From Marinicrinis sediminis (GTDB lineage Bacteria; Bacillota; Bacilli; Paenibacillales; KCTC-33676), in the NCBI RefSeq assembly GCF_042685085.1, contig NZ_JBHUMM010000043.1, forward strand, positions 558,001 to 622,000: DNA of 64,000 nucleotides, read 5' to 3'. Position numbers and translations under genes: made by a program. The notes under the pieces are model-generated. The model did no database searches and was not told the DNA's origin. It saw only the letters and a program-made list of their open reading frames with translations. Position 1 is the first letter of the stretch; the number at the start of each line of letters is the position of its first letter. Below are positions 52,658 through 61,195 of this stretch, in pieces.

Positions 52658-53092
52658 ATGACAGGAGAACGCAGAGATCCGTATAGAAATTTTCGATTCA
52701 GAGTTGAGATTGACGGCATTCAGCAAGCCGGCTTTAGTGAGGTATCCGGTTTTGATGCCAATATCGATGTCATTGAGTACCGTGAAGGCGATGACATTAC
52801 GACCCCACGCAAGCTGCCCGGGCTGACCAAATATGGCAATATCACCCTCAAATGGGGCGTGACCGATTCCATGGAGCTGTTCGAATGGCTGCAGGATGCG
52901 ATGGATGGAACGATTGAGCGCAAGACGGTGACGATTATCGCGATTGATGAGGAAGGCAGCGACGCTGCTACGTGGCAAATAATGGAAGCGTGGCCGATGA
53001 AATATACCGCGCCTGACTTCAATGCGACTTCTTCCGATGTCGGGATTGAACTGCTTGAAATTGCACATGAAGGTATGCTGAGAAGCTCATAA
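52658..53092 (+). CDS. Tail tube protein 1 (inner tube, Pvc1/gp19-like)
   Basis: 144 residues of the conserved phage tail-region family (T4 gp19-like): RRDPYRNFRFRVEIDGIQQAGFSEVSGF, GDDITTPRKLPGLTKYGNITLKWG, LFEWLQDAMDG, and the C-terminal YTAPDFNATSSDVGIELLEIAHEG. It should form the hexameric rings of the inner tube inside the sheath. GGAAAGGAGAACATC precedes the ATG. A gap of 240 bases follows. Confidence 0.93.
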   Translation: MTGERRDPYRNFRFRVEIDGIQQAGFSEVSGFDANIDVIEYREGDDITTPRKLPGLTKYGNITLKWGVTDSMELFEWLQDAMDGTIERKTVTIIAIDEEGSDAATWQIMEAWPMKYTAPDFNATSSDVGIELLEIAHEGMLRSS

Positions 53093-53332
53093 TTCAATGG
53101 CTCACCACATCTTCGCCTCGTCTTGGAAAAGCTGGCATGGCGTTTGCGACGCAGGTGGAGCATGTGGAAAGTATGAAGAATGATGAGTAAAGATGGAACA
53201 TTGAAGTAAATGAAGTATTCAGGATGAACGGTTGGATAATGGTGAGCTTGTCAGACAGTGAAAGCTGGCTGCAGGACTCACCCTTGTCTCCTCCCGTATC
53301 AAACTCGCGTAACCATAACAGGAGGGAATAGC

Positions 53333-53713
53333 ATGGCATTTAAAACGGAATATGAATTTGAACTGCCTAGAGGATTTGTAGACGAGAATGGCAACCTGCA
53401 TCGACATGGCGTGATGAGACTGGCTACGGCCGCAGATGAAATATTGCCGATGCGTGACCAGAGAGTTCAGCAAAACCCGGGTTATCTGTCCATCATTTTA
53501 CTGTCTCGCGTCATTACCAAGCTGGGCGATCTGAGAGCCATCGATACGAAGGTGATGGAGCGTCTGTTCACAGCTGATCTGACTTTCCTGCAAAATTTTT
53601 ATCGCCAGATCAATGATCTCGAAAAAACGACCATGACCGTACGATGTCCGAAATGTGAAAATCAGTTCGAGGCAGAAAATGATTTTTTAGAAAAGATGGA
53701 GGGGGCATTGTAG
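53333..53713 (+). CDS. Tail assembly chaperone-like protein
   Basis: 126 residues beginning FKTEYEFELPRGFVDENG, then HRHGVMRLATAADEILPM and a helical part NPGYLSIILLSRVITKLGD. Near the C-terminus is a zinc-ribbon-like pair, CPKC, followed by acidic residues. It sits between two tube genes, where phages keep their tail assembly chaperone (lambda G, P2 E). ATG 53333 follows AGGAGGGAATAGC. A T_TTT_TTA heptamer at 53683-53689, eight codons before the stop, lies in the frame phase needed for -1 slippage into the 53707 frame. Confidence 0.82.
   Translation: MAFKTEYEFELPRGFVDENGNLHRHGVMRLATAADEILPMRDQRVQQNPGYLSIILLSRVITKLGDLRAIDTKVMERLFTADLTFLQNFYRQINDLEKTTMTVRCPKCENQFEAENDFLEKMEGAL
53683..53689 (+). 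promoter_or_regulatory. Candidate -1 ribosomal frameshift site T_TTT_TTA
   Basis: In the chaperone-like frame the codons read GAT TTT TTA, so the seven bases have the X_XXY_YYZ form of a simultaneous-slippage site. A -1 slip enters the frame of the next gene, which is open from 53683 to 53898 and has no ATG, GTG or TTG at its beginning. The product would have 189 residues (119 + 70). An 8-bp stem ATCCTGCT/AGCAGGAT lies 27 bases downstream (53717-53724 and 53742-53749), rather far to act as a stimulator. Confidence 0.6.
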
Positions 53714-53901
53714 GATATCCTGCTGAACGGATTTATGAGGAAGCAGGATTCATCGCCTATTATTTTCACTGGTCCCACGATGAAATCATGAACATGGAAC
53801 ATCGCGAACGGCGCAAATGGTGCGAAGAGATTTCCAGAATCAACCGCATTCAAAACGATGACAAGAAAGAAAATCCGTTTGATGTGTTTAGCAAGAGGTG
53901 A
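53707..53901 (+). CDS. Small eCIS protein (DUF6760-like), probably a frameshift extension or AUU-started
   Basis: 64 residues if begun at ATT 53707: VGYPAERIYEEAGFIAYYFHW, NMEHRERRKWCEEISRIN and a C-terminal NPFDVF. This pattern recurs as a small protein between tube genes in many eCIS loci, which I recall as DUF6760. The frame has a TGA at 53680-53682, then no ATG, GTG or TTG before the conserved beginning. Two routes are possible: a -1 frameshift from the upstream gene at 53683-53689, or initiation at ATT 53707, four bases after GGAGG (53698-53702). The coordinates given are those of the AUU reading. Confidence 0.7.
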   Translation: MVGYPAERIYEEAGFIAYYFHWSHDEIMNMEHRERRKWCEEISRINRIQNDDKKENPFDVFSKR

Positions 53902-53909
53902 GGCGACGA

Positions 53910-54344
53910 ATGAGTGACTGGAATCATACTTATTTTACAACCTATCGGTTTTGGGTAGAAATCGACGGCCTGTTGGTTGGCAGCTTCTCAGAAGTGTCAG
54001 GCCTGGAGAGTGAAACGGAATATGAGACCTATGAGGAAGGCGGAGTCAACAGCTACTCCCATCGAATTCCGAAAAGGACGAAATATCCGCACCTCGTGTT
54101 AAAGAGAGGCATGACCGATTGCAGTGAATTGTGGGATTGGTATGAAGAAGTCGTAAACGGGAAATTCAAGCGTAAAAGCGGTTCCATTATTATGGAAGAT
54201 GTATCCGGCAAGGAAAAATGCAGATGGAACTTTTACGAGGCGTATCCGTCCAAGTGGACAGGCCCTTCCCTGAATGCCACGAGTAGTGATGTATCCATCG
54301 AAACACTGGAACTTGTACACAATGGACTGAAGACCATCCTGTAG
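53910..54344 (+). CDS. Tail tube protein 2 (tube-baseplate adaptor type, Pvc5-like)
   Basis: 144 residues, a paralogue of the first tube protein: FTTYRFWVEIDGLLVGSFSEVSGL, NSYSHRIPKRTKYPHLVLKRG, ELWDWYEEVVNG and WTGPSLNATSSDVSIETLELVHNG. In PVC and AFP the second tube paralogue forms the layer next to the baseplate. Compared with tube 1 it lacks a few residues in the first loop and has a longer basic insert (GKFKRKSGS). ATG 53910 follows AGAGGTGAGGCGAC, eight bases after the previous frame's stop. Confidence 0.92.
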   Translation: MSDWNHTYFTTYRFWVEIDGLLVGSFSEVSGLESETEYETYEEGGVNSYSHRIPKRTKYPHLVLKRGMTDCSELWDWYEEVVNGKFKRKSGSIIMEDVSGKEKCRWNFYEAYPSKWTGPSLNATSSDVSIETLELVHNGLKTIL

Positions 54345-54378
54345 TCGCAAATACCTGGGATGAAAAGAGGGAGCCTAT

Positions 54379-57300
54379 ATGTTCATACACAAATTCATAC
54401 GTTCTCTGGCTTCGTCCCTGAACCGCAATGTGCTCGATTCAGAGCCTGTGCAACCACTGCCTGCGCTTGGCTCGACGGACATCCATGCTCAATTTTCAAA
54501 TGAGATCTATGAAAAATACGGATTTCAAATCCAGCCGCCGCGAGAACGGGCCGCCATGGATTATTTGGCGCGAACCCCCTACTCAGAAGGTCAACATTGG
54601 CTGCAGGCTTCAACCTTTATGTTTCAGCTCAGGCTTGAATGGAAACGAAATCAGGATGCAGGAAAGGCTACGCCCCGGAATCAGGCTTTGCAGAGCATGA
54701 TTCAGCATTCCCGGTTATGGTCCAGGCATACCCTGTTAAACCCCGTCTTTCCAAAGTCAGACCCCACGAAGAACAAACAGCAAGAGGGACGAATGAACTC
54801 CGTGATTTATGCATCGCTTCACAACGGAGCGGTCCTTCCGGGAATCGTTTTCCCGAACCGTCCCTTTTCATCTCTCCGTAAAGGGTTACGCTTGCCTGAA
54901 GGACGCAAACCGCGCGCAAGCCAGATTCATCCAGCTCTAGAATCGCTCCTATTTGAAAAACACAGACATTTTGTACATGTCGAGAATACGACTGCCCATC
55001 GCGGCACTGATCCTCTGGCAGAGCACTCATTGCCCGTTCATCACCCGTCCTCAGACAGGTCACAGTTAGCGGGGTGGATGCAGAATGGGAATAAGCTGCA
55101 AGAAACCTTCTCTCACTTAACGGTATCGGAAAGCTCACTAGAGAGGGAGCATGCGGGTATCCGTAAGGGACTGAACACGCATACCTTTACGCACAACGTG
55201 CATCCGGTCGGGTTTCAGCGCGTATTTGCTCGCTTTCTCTCATCCTCTCTTCTATTCAATACCGCGCGTTCGCTACAGCGCCATACGATGGAGGAAAGGG
55301 GACAGGAAGAGAAGAGCGGTCATAGGCCCATGGATCCAGTCACCGTCCATCCGTTGCGTGACCCGCGCATACATTCTGTACAAACCATTGCTTCCGAATC
55401 GAAGGTTTTAGAAACCAGGGATTGGGCTGAGACGATCCTGCAAGCAGTGAGGCCGGATGCGGATTCAGTCCTGTCTGTGAAGTCCGCCTTCAACACGCTC
55501 CAAATGCTGCAAATGCGATGGAGAAGGCCGCCAGACTATCTGTCAACCACATGGTTCCGAGAATTGTCCGCTATCAGGAACATCAGGAGTTCACAGCATG
55601 TGAACGATCGATTCATCAATCAGATTTTGAATGAAAATGAATCGTTCAGCATCGACCGTGAACGGATGAAGCGCATTACGGTTAGCAACCAGAGGGATCT
55701 TTGGGATCTTCGCACAGAATGGCTTCAGACCGTACAAGAGAATAACCGCAATCATCGGGATAACAGCAATCACTGGGATAACAGTAATCACCGAAATAAC
55801 AGCAATCACAGAAGTCACTGGGATCAATGGAATGTCTGGGATCATAGGGATGACGGGAATGGCAGAAGCCGCTGGGATCAATGGATTAGCTTGGATCACT
55901 GGGATCGAGGGGATCATGGGGATCACGTGAATGGTAGGGATCAAAGTAATGATCAGATTAGATGGATAGATCGGGAAAACAACATTTACAGAGACGATAA
56001 GCCTATCCGCGTTTTCAGACAAAATGAACATTTCAGAATGAACAGAGATCGCTGGGAACATGGGAATCTTTGGCGTCAACGTCAAATCAGTCGGCCCCTT
56101 GAGTTCTTTTTCTCATTGGTACGAAGCCAATCGGTAAATCGAATGAACGATCCAGGGATCATGCGATCCATGAACGTGATAAAGCAGATATTGCGCGGTC
56201 ATGTCGCGGAAAATGAGACCTCGATTGATTTGAATACGCGTCTGTCCCGTTCTCCATCTGTGATGGATGTGCTGCAATGGAGCCAAGCGGATTCGATGCC
56301 TTTTCTCCAGCTGTTAATGGAATCGAACACGTCTGCAAGTGCGACGACAGGACGCAGGAAGTTCAGTCAGACTGTGCTCGATCATCCGCGACCGATCCCG
56401 GTTGCTTTGCACCAGCAAACCGGAACGGATAGAGGGACCCAGGAACAAACATCCATTTGGTCAGGCATGGGACAAAGTGACCAGACCACACAGTTTGTGC
56501 TGGAGCGAAGAAACACCCATGCATTCCGAATGCCCAAGCCGTCTGCAAGGATGTGGAAGTCTACTTTTGAAATTGAGATGACGACTTCAGGGACACGGGA
56601 TTTCTCATCTGATGCATTTCCGGCGGTCACCCAAGCTGTCTCTCGCTTGCTTACATATGCCAGTTTTCATTTGCTTCATTCTTTACATCGACAACACGAT
56701 GAACAGCGTGATCAACAACATAATCGACAACATAGGGGACCATCATTATCAAGTGTTCGACCGATCGTCAATGGAGCTGTGGCAACAAGAGAGCTAGCAG
56801 GAAATCGTACAATACAAGTTCATAACATGTCTCGATCAGCTTTATTACAACAAGTATTCAACCCTGCACGACTGACACGCTGGAAGGAAGAGACGTTCTC
56901 CCTGATAAAGCGGCTACAAGCGGGATGGGATGATCTCGGATGGCCAGAGGCGTTACCGGAACCGGAACGGAATATATCAACAGGCAGCATAATGTCGCGG
57001 TCATTGGGGTTAGTTTCGCCAGTTTCACAGACCAGTGCCTTTTGGGGAGCCTTGCCATTCATATCGGGAGCTTCACAATCTATGCCGTTGCAATCTTTGC
57101 CTACCTGGACATCATTCCCGACTTTGCAACCCTGGCAGCCGATGACTTTCCGTGTTGTGAATCAAACCAACAGACTGCATGCGAACGCTCAGATTGATGA
57201 GCCTCCGTTGGCAAACGGGCAAGAAAACCTGACTTTCCAGAGACAGGTGTCCGATCATGCTGATACGAGTATGAGGCATCGAGTTGAAAACGCACATAGA

Positions 57301-58569
57301 AAGCTTCAACCAGAAATGCGTACTGCGCAACACGTATACATACCGAAATACATGCCCAACCGGTTGCTCAATCGTCTGCGGTTTCTGCCGCTGCTTCATG
57401 CCCCTCATAGAGATCTGCATGATCTCGGTCATGATAAGAGGATGGCTGCCGATGCATTAACTAGGGTTTCGATCAATGAGATAAATGAGATAAACCGGAT
57501 TTCAAATCGGTTCTTGAAGCAGAACGATAGTCTGCATGCTCAATCGGCATCTCAGTCTCATTCGAATATTAACAATCGTTCACGACAGGCACACGAAGGA
57601 GCAACCCGTCATCTAAATCAGGTGCAACTTTGGAACCCCATGGTTCAGAGAAATCTGTGGCATCCCGATTGGAATCGACAAGACCAGCTTCGTAGAGCGG
57701 ATATCCTTTCACCGAACCTTCACAACCGCACTGTCGTGCAACGGATACAGCAGCAAGATCAACGTTGGCCTTTGCGAATCAATGAGTGGCAAAGTAAACA
57801 TGCAAGTATAAGAGAAAGTGACAGAAAGAGAGAAAGAGAAAGCCAGAATGAACGAAAAAGTGAAAGTGGAAATGTGATCTCTTTCAGCAGGGTCTTTCAG
57901 ACGCACACAGGAATGTCCGACATGTCCTGGAGACAGGTTGCGGAGTCCAGGTTGCATCCCCTACGGGCAGCGGGATCTGCCATTGGCGATCTGAATAGGC
58001 GGGATGCTCAGGGTAAGGGGACTGCTCAGCTGATGTGGAATCTGCATGAGACGAGACCCATCGGACGGTCTCCCTCGCAGCTGCAACAGCTTGCAAATCC
58101 AGTGATTCACTTGCATGAGGAGATTCTGCATCGCACACAGCTTTTTGGTCAAGACGGTATGCGTTTGCGCCAAGCGGGAAATGACTCTTCTTCCATGGAT
58201 ACGACCCATGTGCAGGTGAATGCTACGTCCTTGCATGCAAGGTCAGAACAGCAAACCCGTGCAAACCCCAGCCTGACCATTTTGCAGAAAACGGCGGATC
58301 CGGCAACTCGCAAAGAGGCAGCAACGGTTTCTCCATCCACACTTCACAGAAAGGCACCGATGGAGCATGCGTCGAAGCCAAAGCCGACAGCTGCCACGAT
58401 CGATACGAAACAGATCAACCAGCGATTCAAGGAGGTCGATGACCGGCTTGAGAAAGTGGTGCAAATGAGCGAAAAGATGGATCAGTTCAATATCCGTAAA
58501 CTGGCAGATGAAGTGTATCGCACGCTTGGTAAACGGATGCGTTTTGATCAACAAAGAAGGGGATTTTAG
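54379..58569 (+). CDS. Giant cysteine-free low-complexity eCIS protein, C-terminal conserved helix
   Basis: 1396 residues, the longest gene here. It is rich in His, Arg, Gln, Asn, Ser and Trp, and I see no Cys. Residues about 455-530 hold tandem NSNHWD/NSNHRN-type repeats and a WDQW-rich stretch, encoded by 18-bp repeats at 55742-55813. A KRERESQNERKSES stretch lies near 1155. No signal peptide, membrane helix or enzyme motif. The end is different: a coiled coil QINQRFKEVDDRLEKVVQM and a conserved-looking LADEVYRTLGKRMRFDQQRRG. Shorter proteins with such an end occur between tube 2 and the LysM gene in other eCIS loci, as I recall. A tape measure, a lumen-filling protein or a packaging factor are possible. 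ATG 54379 follows AGAGGGAG. Confidence 0.8.
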   Translation: MFIHKFIRSLASSLNRNVLDSEPVQPLPALGSTDIHAQFSNEIYEKYGFQIQPPRERAAMDYLARTPYSEGQHWLQASTFMFQLRLEWKRNQDAGKATPRNQALQSMIQHSRLWSRHTLLNPVFPKSDPTKNKQQEGRMNSVIYASLHNGAVLPGIVFPNRPFSSLRKGLRLPEGRKPRASQIHPALESLLFEKHRHFVHVENTTAHRGTDPLAEHSLPVHHPSSDRSQLAGWMQNGNKLQETFSHLTVSESSLEREHAGIRKGLNTHTFTHNVHPVGFQRVFARFLSSSLLFNTARSLQRHTMEERGQEEKSGHRPMDPVTVHPLRDPRIHSVQTIASESKVLETRDWAETILQAVRPDADSVLSVKSAFNTLQMLQMRWRRPPDYLSTTWFRELSAIRNIRSSQHVNDRFINQILNENESFSIDRERMKRITVSNQRDLWDLRTEWLQTVQENNRNHRDNSNHWDNSNHRNNSNHRSHWDQWNVWDHRDDGNGRSRWDQWISLDHWDRGDHGDHVNGRDQSNDQIRWIDRENNIYRDDKPIRVFRQNEHFRMNRDRWEHGNLWRQRQISRPLEFFFSLVRSQSVNRMNDPGIMRSMNVIKQILRGHVAENETSIDLNTRLSRSPSVMDVLQWSQADSMPFLQLLMESNTSASATTGRRKFSQTVLDHPRPIPVALHQQTGTDRGTQEQTSIWSGMGQSDQTTQFVLERRNTHAFRMPKPSARMWKSTFEIEMTTSGTRDFSSDAFPAVTQAVSRLLTYASFHLLHSLHRQHDEQRDQQHNRQHRGPSLSSVRPIVNGAVATRELAGNRTIQVHNMSRSALLQQVFNPARLTRWKEETFSLIKRLQAGWDDLGWPEALPEPERNISTGSIMSRSLGLVSPVSQTSAFWGALPFISGASQSMPLQSLPTWTSFPTLQPWQPMTFRVVNQTNRLHANAQIDEPPLANGQENLTFQRQVSDHADTSMRHRVENAHRKLQPEMRTAQHVYIPKYMPNRLLNRLRFLPLLHAPHRDLHDLGHDKRMAADALTRVSINEINEINRISNRFLKQNDSLHAQSASQSHSNINNRSRQAHEGATRHLNQVQLWNPMVQRNLWHPDWNRQDQLRRADILSPNLHNRTVVQRIQQQDQRWPLRINEWQSKHASIRESDRKRERESQNERKSESGNVISFSRVFQTHTGMSDMSWRQVAESRLHPLRAAGSAIGDLNRRDAQGKGTAQLMWNLHETRPIGRSPSQLQQLANPVIHLHEEILHRTQLFGQDGMRLRQAGNDSSSMDTTHVQVNATSLHARSEQQTRANPSLTILQKTADPATRKEAATVSPSTLHRKAPMEHASKPKPTAATIDTKQINQRFKEVDDRLEKVVQMSEKMDQFNIRKLADEVYRTLGKRMRFDQQRRGF
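55742..55813 (+). repeat. Four 18-bp tandem repeats in the giant eCIS gene
   Basis: Units of the form ATAACAGCAATCACTGGG at 55742, 55760, 55778 and 55796, with three to five differences, encoding N-S-N-H-x-x units. A less regular GGGATCA-rich stretch encoding Trp-Asp-x-x units continues to about 55945. Confidence 0.85.
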
Positions 58570-58572
58570 ACC

Positions 58573-59208
58573 ATGCCATTAAAAAAAGCAATGATCTATG
58601 TCCAGCGAGGCACCAAAAAGAATAAAACAGACAAGATTGAAGTGATGTTCAATCCGAATCAGTATACGGTGGACCTGCAAAATACGTATACGTTTCAATC
58701 TTCGCCCGGCATATCCGTACCCATCGCGCAATTCAGCAGCGGCGGTGCGGAAACGCTGGATGTGGAGTTGTTTTTTGACACCTATGAAAAGCGAACTGAC
58801 GTCAGGAAATATACAAAAAAGATCACGTCTCTGATGAATGTGGAAAAAGATCTGCATACACCACCATTGTGCCGGTTTGTATGGGGCTCTCTCGATTTTC
58901 AAGGGGTCATGATGTCGGTGAATCAGAGCTTTACCATGTTTCTCGATTCCGGCATTCCTGTGCGAGCCACCCTGAAGGTGAAGTTCAAGCAAAGCGCTTC
59001 TGTGGAGGAACAGTTAAAGGATACACCTCGCCAGTCTGCTGACCGAACGAAGCGGCGAACCCTTCATCAGGGGGAAGAACTATGGATGATTGCGGATGAT
59101 GAATATGATGATCCGGGCAAATGGCGCGAGATTGCGGAAGCGAACCAGATTGACAACCCGCGCAGTGTGAAACCAGGTACCGAGCTGACGGTACCAAGGC
59201 TGGAGTGA
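58573..59208 (+). CDS. LysM tube-to-baseplate protein (Pvc7-like)
   Basis: 211 residues. The N-terminal 145 residues match the eCIS tube protein family: KIEVMFNPNQYTVDLQNTY, GGAETLDVELFFDTYEKRTDV and PPLCRFVWGSLDFQGVM. The C-terminal 50 residues form a LysM-like module (LHQGEELWMIADDEYDDP, KWREIAEANQIDNP, GTELTVP). It links the inner tube to the hub, as T4 gp53/gp54 or PVC Pvc7 do. The ATG lies three bases after the giant gene's stop, with AAGGGGA inside that gene's end. Confidence 0.92.
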   Translation: MPLKKAMIYVQRGTKKNKTDKIEVMFNPNQYTVDLQNTYTFQSSPGISVPIAQFSSGGAETLDVELFFDTYEKRTDVRKYTKKITSLMNVEKDLHTPPLCRFVWGSLDFQGVMMSVNQSFTMFLDSGIPVRATLKVKFKQSASVEEQLKDTPRQSADRTKRRTLHQGEELWMIADDEYDDPGKWREIAEANQIDNPRSVKPGTELTVPRLE

Positions 59209-59214
59209 TAGAGC

Positions 59215-60318
59215 TTGGGAGATTTGAAACTGACGACGAATCAAACATCATTCTCTAATTTGGAGAAAAAATATCGGGATTTTGCTGCACCTGCGGTCGC
59301 CGTCGTGATCAGTGGCAAGGATATGGTCAAGCAAGAGCATATGGTATTGAAATCTATCCGCATTGAAACGACCGTGCAACCCAAGGCAGACTCCTTTTCC
59401 TTCGTCATTTCCGATTGCTACGATTACGAAAAATCTGATTTTGAATTTATCGGAAAAGAAATCGCACTCGGCAAAGAAGTGGAGATCAAGCTGGGCTATA
59501 CAGACAAGCTGGAGACCGTATTTGTTGGTATGATCACATCGGTATATGCGGATTTTCCAAAAGGGGAAACCCCTCTGCTGATTGTCAGCGGGATGGACAA
59601 GTCATTTCTCATGATGAAAGGCGTGCATACCAAGTCTTGGGCGAAAAAAAAGCATAGTGATGTCGTCAAGGAAATTGCCGGCAATTATGGCTTGAAAACC
59701 GATATTGATGCCACAGCGGAACTAAAGGAATTGATTGTACAGAATGCAGCCAATGATTTTCATTTTATTACGTCGCTTGCCCATTTGAATCATTATGATT
59801 TCTTCGTGGTCGGCAAAACGCTATATTTTCGAAAAGCGCTGACAGACAAAACCCCCGTGACCACGTTGAAGATGGGGATGGCGCTGTATGAACTGTCCAT
59901 CGATGCCAATCTGTCTGATCAAATTGCCGAAGTGGTCGTCATCGGGTATGACGAGGAAAAAACGGAACGGATTGAAGTAAAGGTCAATTCCGTCACCAAG
60001 CTCGGATCAAACTCTCAGACCGGTGTCGATATCATGAAGAAAATTTCCAGTAAAAACAAGGACTATATGTATACGAATGCAGGCTCTCAGAAGGAGGCCA
60101 AAGCCATTGCAGAAGCGGCAATGAATCGAAGGGCGATGGAACTGATCAGCGGCTCCGGCGAGTGCGTAGGCATTCCTGAGCTGAGAGCAGGTCGCTACAT
60201 CGAGCTGGAAGGAATCGGGAAGAAATACAACACGCTGTATTATTTGAAGGAAGTCGTGCATCAGGTTGATGAGGATGGATATGTTTCACAATTTCAGCTA
60301 GGAGGAAATGCCATATGA
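59215..60318 (+). CDS. Baseplate hub protein (phage late control gene D / gp27-like)
   Basis: 367 residues. Two gp27/VgrG-type beta-barrels with EIALGKEVEIKLGYTDKLETVFVGMITSV, DKSFLMMKGVHTKSWAKKKHSDVVKEIA and the later AEAAMNRRAMELISGSGECVGIPELRAGRYIELEGIGKKYN pattern are typical of the hub. In PVC the hub and spike are one protein (Pvc8); here they are two genes. The start is TTG 59215 with GGAGTGAT upstream. The end overlaps the spike gene (ATGA, four bases). Confidence 0.9.
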   Translation: MGDLKLTTNQTSFSNLEKKYRDFAAPAVAVVISGKDMVKQEHMVLKSIRIETTVQPKADSFSFVISDCYDYEKSDFEFIGKEIALGKEVEIKLGYTDKLETVFVGMITSVYADFPKGETPLLIVSGMDKSFLMMKGVHTKSWAKKKHSDVVKEIAGNYGLKTDIDATAELKELIVQNAANDFHFITSLAHLNHYDFFVVGKTLYFRKALTDKTPVTTLKMGMALYELSIDANLSDQIAEVVVIGYDEEKTERIEVKVNSVTKLGSNSQTGVDIMKKISSKNKDYMYTNAGSQKEAKAIAEAAMNRRAMELISGSGECVGIPELRAGRYIELEGIGKKYNTLYYLKEVVHQVDEDGYVSQFQLGGNAI

Positions 60319-61025
60319 TGGAATCTCTGAACGGTCAAGAAACCATGTCTCCGATAATCCCTGGCGTGATGGTGGGGATTGTCACGAACAACAAGGACCC
60401 GGAAAAGCTGGCAAGAGTGAAACTGAAACTGCCTCTGCGTGAAGGAGAAAATGAAACGGATTGGGTGCGCATTGCCACCATGATGGTGGGCAAGGACAAA
60501 GGAAGTCTGTTCATCCCAGAAGTCGGCGATGAGGTGCTGGTCGCTTTTCACCTGGGTGAGATACGCAAGCCATACGTACTGGGTATGCTGTGGAACAAAA
60601 AAGAAGGATCACCTAAAGCCGATGACAAGAACAATTTGCGAAAAATCAAATCCAGATCAGGTCATGAGCTGATTTTTGATGATACAGACGGGGAAGAAAA
60701 GGTCACGATTCAAACAAAGAGCGGCACTCTGATCGAATGGGACGATGCCAAGGATACCATTTTGATGGCAGACAAGAACAATAAAAACAAAGTCACCGTC
60801 GAAGGGGGCTCCGTGCAACAGGTTTCCATTGAATGCGGCAGCAACAAGGTGACGGTCAATGGAAAAGGAGATGTCTCCATTGAAAGTGTGAAGTCTCTGA
60901 AGATGAAATCCGTCCAGCTCGATATTGAAGCAACCGGCTCCATGAACATCAAGGCAGGAGCGTCTCTCAATATTCAATCAAACGGCATGCTGGCGGTAAA
61001 AGGCAGCATGGTGAAGATCAACTAG
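60315..61025 (+). CDS. Baseplate spike protein (gpV/gp5-like)
   Basis: 236 residues. An N-terminal OB-fold (MVGIVTNNKDPEKLARVKLKLP, WVRIATMMVGKDKGSLFIPEVGDEVLVAF, PYVLGMLWN) leads into the triple-stranded beta-helix region with alternating short repeats (NKVTVNGKGDVSIESVKSL, then MNIKAGASLNIQSNGMLAV). It should form the trimeric spike below the hub. A PAAR tip gene is not found between it and the gp25 gene. It overlaps the hub gene by four bases. Confidence 0.9.
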   Translation: MMESLNGQETMSPIIPGVMVGIVTNNKDPEKLARVKLKLPLREGENETDWVRIATMMVGKDKGSLFIPEVGDEVLVAFHLGEIRKPYVLGMLWNKKEGSPKADDKNNLRKIKSRSGHELIFDDTDGEEKVTIQTKSGTLIEWDDAKDTILMADKNNKNKVTVEGGSVQQVSIECGSNKVTVNGKGDVSIESVKSLKMKSVQLDIEATGSMNIKAGASLNIQSNGMLAVKGSMVKIN

Positions 61026-61114
61026 TGCTGGGCAGTAGCAGGGGATAGAGAGTAGGGGACAGAGAGTAAGGAACAGTTTATCCCAGATCATCATTAGGGA
61101 GCAGTTCATCTCGT

Positions 61115-61183
61115 ATAGTAAGTAAGGGATAGTAAGTAAGGGATAGTAAGTAAGAGATAGTAAGTAAGGGATAGTGAGCAGGG
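61115..61183 (+). repeat. 14-bp tandem repeats between spike and gp25 genes
   Basis: Unit ATAGTAAGTAAGGG at 61115, 61129, 61143 (one change) and 61157, with a degenerate fifth copy at 61171-61183. Decayed copies seem to precede it (61043-61075). Because 14 is not a multiple of three, the TAG and TAA words put stop codons in all three forward frames. Confidence 0.9.
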
Positions 61184-61195
61184 AGGGCGAGAAGC

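Noticed and set aside
53098..53184. 28-codon frame in the gap after tube protein 1
   Set aside because: No ribosome site and no similarity to eCIS proteins that I recognise; the 240-base gap 53093-53332 seems to hold no gene.
55591..56085. Minus-strand frame opposite the giant eCIS gene with IPVIPMIP repeats
   Set aside because: The repeats are the mirror of the 18-bp and GGGATCA repeats of the plus strand, and there is no ribosome site.
61115..61183. CRISPR array
   Set aside because: The 14-bp units are directly adjacent without spacers, so it is a simple tandem repeat.
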